Of a DNA stretch of 64,000 nt, positions 58,594 through 64,000 are shown in pieces. The stretch's first letter is position 1; the number at the start of each line of letters is the position of its first letter. The notes beneath the pieces were generated by a model. The model did no database searches and was not told the DNA's origin. It saw nothing but the letters and a program-made list of their open reading frames with translations. The stretch is from Palaemon carinicauda (taxonomy: Eukaryota > Arthropoda > Malacostraca > Decapoda > Palaemonidae). Both the position numbers and the translations under genes were made by a program. The stretch is from positions 83,687,391 to 83,751,390 of the forward strand of contig NC_090728.1 of NCBI RefSeq assembly GCF_036898095.1. The letters are read 5' to 3'.

Positions 58594-59492
58594 CGCAGAT
58601 AGCTTACTTCCTTTTACACCTAAGGAATGTAAGATCCCTATCAGCTCCTACGATCAAAGGTTACAGAAGCATGTTGGCAGCAGTCTTCCGCCACAGAGGC
58701 TTAGATCTTTCCACCAACAAAGATCTACAGGACCTCCTTAAGTCTTTTGAGACCTCAAAGGAGCGTCGGTTAGCCACACCAGGTTGGAACTTAGACGTGG
58801 TTTTAAGGTTCCTGATGTCAGCAAGGTTCGAACCGCTTCAGTCAGCCTCTTTTAAAGATCTCACTTTGAAGACTCTTTTCCTCGTTTGCTTAGCAACAGC
58901 TAAAAGAGTCAGTGAGATACACGCCTTCAGCAGGAACATAGGTTTTACATCTGAAACGGCTACATGTTCCTTACAGCTTGGTTTTTTAGCTAAAAACGAG
59001 CTCCCTTCTCGTCCTTGGCCCAAATCGTTCGAGATTCCAAGCCTGTCCAGTTTGGTTGGAAACGAACAAGAGAGAGTACTATGCCCAGTTAGAGCTCTTA
59101 AGTACTATTTAAGACGTACAAAGCCATTACGAGGACAATCAGAAGCTTTTTGGTGTTCTATTAAGAAACCTTCTTTACCGATGTTGAAGAACGCAGTTTC
59201 TTATTACATCAGACTTTTGATTAGAGAAGCCCATTCTCATCTGAATGAGGAAGACCATGCATTGCTGAAGGTAAGGACACATGAAGTTAGAGCTGTCGCT
59301 ACTTCAGTGGCCTTCAAACAGAACCGTTCTCTGCAGAGTGTAATGGATGCAACCTATTGGAGAAGCAAGTCAGTGTTCGCATCATTTTACCTTAAAGATG
59401 TCCAGTCTCTTTACGAGAACTGCTACACCCTGGGACCATTCGTAGCAGCGAGTGCAGTAGTAGGTGAGGGCTCAACCACTACATTCCCATAA
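58320..59492 (+). CDS. DIRS-3 tyrosine recombinase, intact
   Basis: 390 codons from the ATG at 58320, with no lesions. The N-terminal SAM-like domain shows TSTLKVYQSKWEVFRSWC, IAYFLLHL and APTIKGYRSMLAAV. The catalytic domain has Arg in TAKRVSEI, Lys in LAKNELPSRPW, the HxxR box in THEVRAVATS and the nucleophile Tyr in the block YWRSKSVFASFYLKDV. All four are present, so it could be active. The open frame extends upstream to 57417 but that part is a shadow of the RNase H. It would integrate the circular DNA product. It is the best-preserved recombinase in the window. Confidence 0.9.
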   Translation: MASRRSQDSSSKSGPSASAARKEGTPKPPRSSSDCLQTIERLSRARGFSKEAARAIARARRTSTLKVYQSKWEVFRSWCKANSVSSTSTSVTQIAYFLLHLRNVRSLSAPTIKGYRSMLAAVFRHRGLDLSTNKDLQDLLKSFETSKERRLATPGWNLDVVLRFLMSARFEPLQSASFKDLTLKTLFLVCLATAKRVSEIHAFSRNIGFTSETATCSLQLGFLAKNELPSRPWPKSFEIPSLSSLVGNEQERVLCPVRALKYYLRRTKPLRGQSEAFWCSIKKPSLPMLKNAVSYYIRLLIREAHSHLNEEDHALLKVRTHEVRAVATSVAFKQNRSLQSVMDATYWRSKSVFASFYLKDVQSLYENCYTLGPFVAASAVVGEGSTTTFP

Positions 59493-59894
59493 TCCCATAA
59501 CGTTTTTTGATCTTTCTCTTGAAATGCTTTTTATTGTTGTTTTTGGGTTGTACGGAAGGCTAAGAAGCCTTTCGCATCCTGGTTGATTTGGCGGGTGGTC
59601 AAATTCTTTCTTGAGAAGCGCCTAGATTAGAGGTTGTGATGAGGTCCTTTAGTATGGGTTGCAGCCCTTCATACTTCAGCACCTAGGAGTCGCTCAGCAT
59701 CCTAAGAGGATCGCGAGGCTCAGTAAGGAAGACGTACTTAAAAAGGCAGAGTCATGGTTCAAGTCGACTTCCTTACCAGGTACTTATTTATTTTATGTTT
59801 TTTATTTTGAATAACTGCTAAAATGAAATACGGGATACTTAGCTTCTAATGTTAACATGTATGCTGGTCTCCACCCACCCCCCTGGGTGTGAAT

Positions 59895-59990
59895 CAGCTA
59901 CATGATCATCGGGTAAGATTAATATTGAAAAATGTTATTTTCCTTAGTAAAATAAATTTTTGAATATACTTACCCGATGATCATGAATTT
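59895..59990. repeat. DIRS-3 internal complementary region
   Basis: Palindrome with perfect 17-bp arms CATGATCATCGGGTAAG (59901-59917) and its complement (59969-59985), and inner arms TTATTTT / AAAATAA around CCTTAGT. The left part complements the left element end and the right part complements the right end. Confidence 0.92.
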
Positions 59991-60029
59991 AAGGACCCTC
60001 CCTTCCTCCCCATAGAGACCCAGTGGACC

Positions 60030-60191
60030 GAGGAGAAAATTGGTTCTTGTTGACAAGAAGTACCTGAGTACCTACTCGACAGATGGCGCTGTTGTTGTAC
60101 ACCCCCACCTGTATAGCGATCGCTGGCGTATCCCGCCCATAGGTTTTTTCTGTCGGGCAACAGAGTTGCAGCTACATGATCATCGGGTAAG
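60030..60191. repeat. DIRS-3 right inverted terminal repeat
   Basis: Inverted match of 53795-53956. Beyond it 60192-60228 is the unique right end. Confidence 0.93.
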
Positions 60192-60429
60192 TATATTCAA
60201 AAATTTATTTTACTAAGGAAAATAACATGTTTTGGCAAAAGGAAAACTAAATTATTGGGAGGTGCTCTTTGGTCTCTAACAGCTTTCCTGTAAAAGGGTA
60301 GAACAGGGGCTCTCAGCCAAGATGACATGAATTACCAAAGGAATATTTTCTCCCCTGTTCTATGGCCATTGTTTCAATGTGCACAGCATAGACTCAGTGT
60401 ATATAAAGGAGACTCATGAGTTCAAGCTA

Positions 60430-60960
60430 CAGTATTGCCTGAAGATATGAAATTAATTCGTTCTGGGGTGGCTTTCGTTTCGTGAAAGTTTCGTATTATG
60501 AGTCACGTTTTACATGTAAATCTCCTAATTTGTTCCAAACCCTACAAAAATACCACACTAAATTTTATAGTAAAGCTATAGTGTAACCACATGAAATACT
60601 GTACAGCCAAATACATTTGAATCATTCAGTATACCTAGCCTTATTGTTAATACCTTTAAATCAATTAGTTATTAGAACATAATGCAATAGTTAAGGGAAA
60701 ATAATACAATACATATAGTAAAAGACTGTACAAATGCAGAATATACAGTAACATATGTACTGTACTATTATTATAGTTACCCATATTATAGAAAGGTATG
60801 TTTTTTATCATGCATAAACAACCTGTTTTCTTCAACCTGCTTATATTTTTAATGGGTAACTATTTTATTCTCGACTAGGCTGGCAAATCTCTTCGTAACA
60901 TGAATTTTTTTTTTTTTTTTTTTTTGTAATATGAAGCAAACAAATCTTAAAATCTCGTTT
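60430..60960. mobile_element. possible pogo/Tigger-like terminus, one end only
   Basis: CAGTATTGCCTGAAGATATG after a TA, then AATTAATTCGTTCTGGGGTGG and a 'TTTCGTTTCGTGAAAGTTTCGTATTATGAG' style subterminal region typical of Tigger ends. No matching right end was found. A T22 run lies at 60905-60926. Confidence 0.4.
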
Positions 60961-61765
60961 GACAGTATGGAAATTCTGTATGCAGAAGCTTTCATATCAA
61001 CAGATATTACTGTATATATAGAGTTTTTAAAGTGTATGATATGAAAGTTCCTTCTTGGATTAAATCTCTTCAATGTTGGGAAGGGAACCATCAGTTCCAT
61101 CACATTTATGTTTAATACTGTAAACAGAAGGGACCATTTCCTGAACTCTCAGGTCTTCTCTGAGTAACCCCCCAACCTAGCCTGGCTGTGTCTATATGAA
61201 GGATCATGGATAGCTAGCAAGAGACCAAATGGACCAACTTTTAAAAGCTTTTGGGCTTTGGTGCAGGCTATGGCTTGATAATTCTTTTGCCACAACTAAT
61301 TAACTGCACAGTTGTCTCCGAGCCCCTTCTGAGCCTTTTCTGATTGAGGTCCTTTAACCTGCTCTTCAAGACTGGATTGACTATAAAGGAAAATGAAGAA
61401 GTCTCAAGACCTGCTTCAGTTACCATCTTGAGGAAAAGAAAGGCCAGAGAAAAAAATTGACCTGGCATAAAATTCTTTGATGAAATGCTTTTGGCTCGCT
61501 TAGAGTGTATTTTAACAAATTAGCATTCAGAATATACTTCTTTGAACTACATAAAATTATAATCTTGATTTGTATACCAGGGGCAAAATTCTTTTGTCTC
61601 TGCTCAAACTTGCCAGTTGTGAAAATTGTCAATGACCTTAAGGGGACCATCCGCCATGGGGTTTTGACATAACACCTTTCAGAAATCAAAAATCGTTTTA
61701 TTGCTTCTATGTATGCACAAACATATCGTACATGCTCCCCAGAAGTTTCAGCCAATTATTTTTAC

Positions 61766-63190
<1,425 letters not shown>

Positions 63191-63929
63191 AACAAGAAAA
63201 AAGAACCAAGAAAGAAGGAAACATGAATAAGAGTACAGAGCTGAAACCTGCTAACTAAAACACTGGCAACAAGGAGAGATTGCTGGTAACTCTAACATAG
63301 GAATAGTAAACTGAGGGATCAAATACCTCGTTTAGGGTGCATTTATGTAAGAATAAACAATAAAAGTTATCATAATAATATTATCTTGATTTCTTTAAGA
63401 AAAGAAGCAAAAATGTGTTGCAAATCTTTGGAAGCTCATAACTCAAAAACATACTTATTCACACTTAGGTACATTTTTCTCACTTATTTTTTGTTCGATA
63501 TTAGAGGGAAAGATATCATTGAAAAGAAGAATAAAAATCCCACAATTCTGTCAGACAAAATTTTTATTTTCTTTTTATATTTTTTTTCACGATTATTTTC
63601 CGTCTAGACGAGAGAAAAAAAAATATAAATTCATTAAAAAAAAAAACGAAAGGAAATTCAAAATTCTGTCTGACAGAATTGTTCGGTTGATAGAGTAGTT
63701 TTTATGGTATAAGTTTCAATTCATTTGGCATTATAGTAGTGGGGAAAAATGTACCTAAAGTTTTATTTTAGATCATGATTTTTGCTAATAAATCCAAAAG
63801 TTTTTGATCAAATGACTTGAAATTTTTATATGATGAAGGTATTATAAATGTCTAAAACATATATAGAAATGGTGTAATTTGGATCATTAGAAAAAAAAAA
63901 ACGGCGGACATGGCGGACGGTCCCCTTAA

Positions 63930-64000
63930 CTCCCTACAACTGAAGGAGTTGATTACCGACTTTGTTAATTTTGTGAATGCTCTTGGCGCAATACTTAGGC
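63930..64000 (+). other. intron sequence at window end
   Basis: Continues the sequence interrupted at 61638 by the TTAA element. No feature seen. Confidence 0.5.

Larger units (their letters stand above)
53781..60228 (+). mobile_element. DIRS-like retrotransposon DIRS-3, complete
   Basis: Compact 6.4-kb plus-strand element. Inverted terminal repeats are 53795-53956 and 60030-60191 (162 bp each, few mismatches), with unique outer ends. The internal complementary region at 59895-59990 is the complement of the left outer end (CTTACCCGATGATCATG and TTTTCAATATTAAT) joined to the complement of the right outer end (GGAAAATAACAT). Genes in order: gag, RT/RNase H/methylase, tyrosine recombinase. Its proteins are clearly diverged from DIRS-1 and DIRS-2, so it is a separate DIRS lineage. 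Only one lesion is seen in 5.3 kb of coding sequence. Confidence 0.93.

Overview
The window is a stretch of a eukaryotic nuclear genome, most likely a decapod crustacean (shrimp or crab type). This is an inference from spliced exons, long AT-rich introns, very dense (TA)n, (GA)n, (CA)n and (TAA)n microsatellites, and a mobile-element load that mixes DIRS, Penelope, non-LTR LINE, tRNA-derived SINE, pogo/Tigger and TTAA-target DNA elements. There are no operons, rRNA genes, CRISPR arrays or bacterial signals.

One host gene is visible. Three plus-strand exons (19458-19636, 36301-36389, 50516-50711) have good splice sites and matching phases (0, then 2/1, then 0). Joined, they read as the middle of a DEAD-box RNA helicase of the DDX31/Dbp7 family, covering the linker after helicase domain 1, motif IV, an acidic insert and the LHGNM segment. 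Almost everything else lies in the introns of this gene: at least 19.4 kb upstream of the first exon seen, 16.7 kb and 14.1 kb between exons, and at least 13.3 kb after the last.

Layout: 1-8.7 kb holds a partial Tigger copy, SINEs, a Penelope 3' end with inverted duplications, a 1.8-kb Tigger-like element, and a young 5'-truncated LINE with an open 765-codon frame. 8.7-18.2 kb is a complete DIRS-like retrotransposon on the minus strand (DIRS-1), with inverted terminal repeats, an internal complementary region, gag, RT/RNase H/methylase and tyrosine recombinase. 19.4-36.4 kb holds exons 1 and 2 of the set, a 2.6-kb Tigger-like element, an inverted Penelope fragment, a LINE split by a TTAA-flanked piggyBac-like element, a second Penelope element and an old LINE relic. 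38-45.3 kb is a second, 5'-disrupted DIRS element (DIRS-2, plus strand) with SINEs inside or beside its gag. 45.8-53.2 kb holds a SINE, two Tigger elements and exon 3. 53.8-60.2 kb is a compact complete DIRS element (DIRS-3, plus strand). 61.6-63.9 kb is another TTAA-flanked element full of (CT)n arrays.

The three DIRS elements share one architecture: gag, then reverse transcriptase, RNase H and a DAM-methylase-like segment in one polyprotein frame, then an overlapping tyrosine recombinase frame, then an internal complementary region that copies both termini. Each carries only a few lesions. The most informative regions are the three internal complementary regions, which share a palindromic core that could be the recombinase site, and the nested insertions, where target duplications allow relative dating. 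I did not find a convincing new gene system outside these mobile elements.
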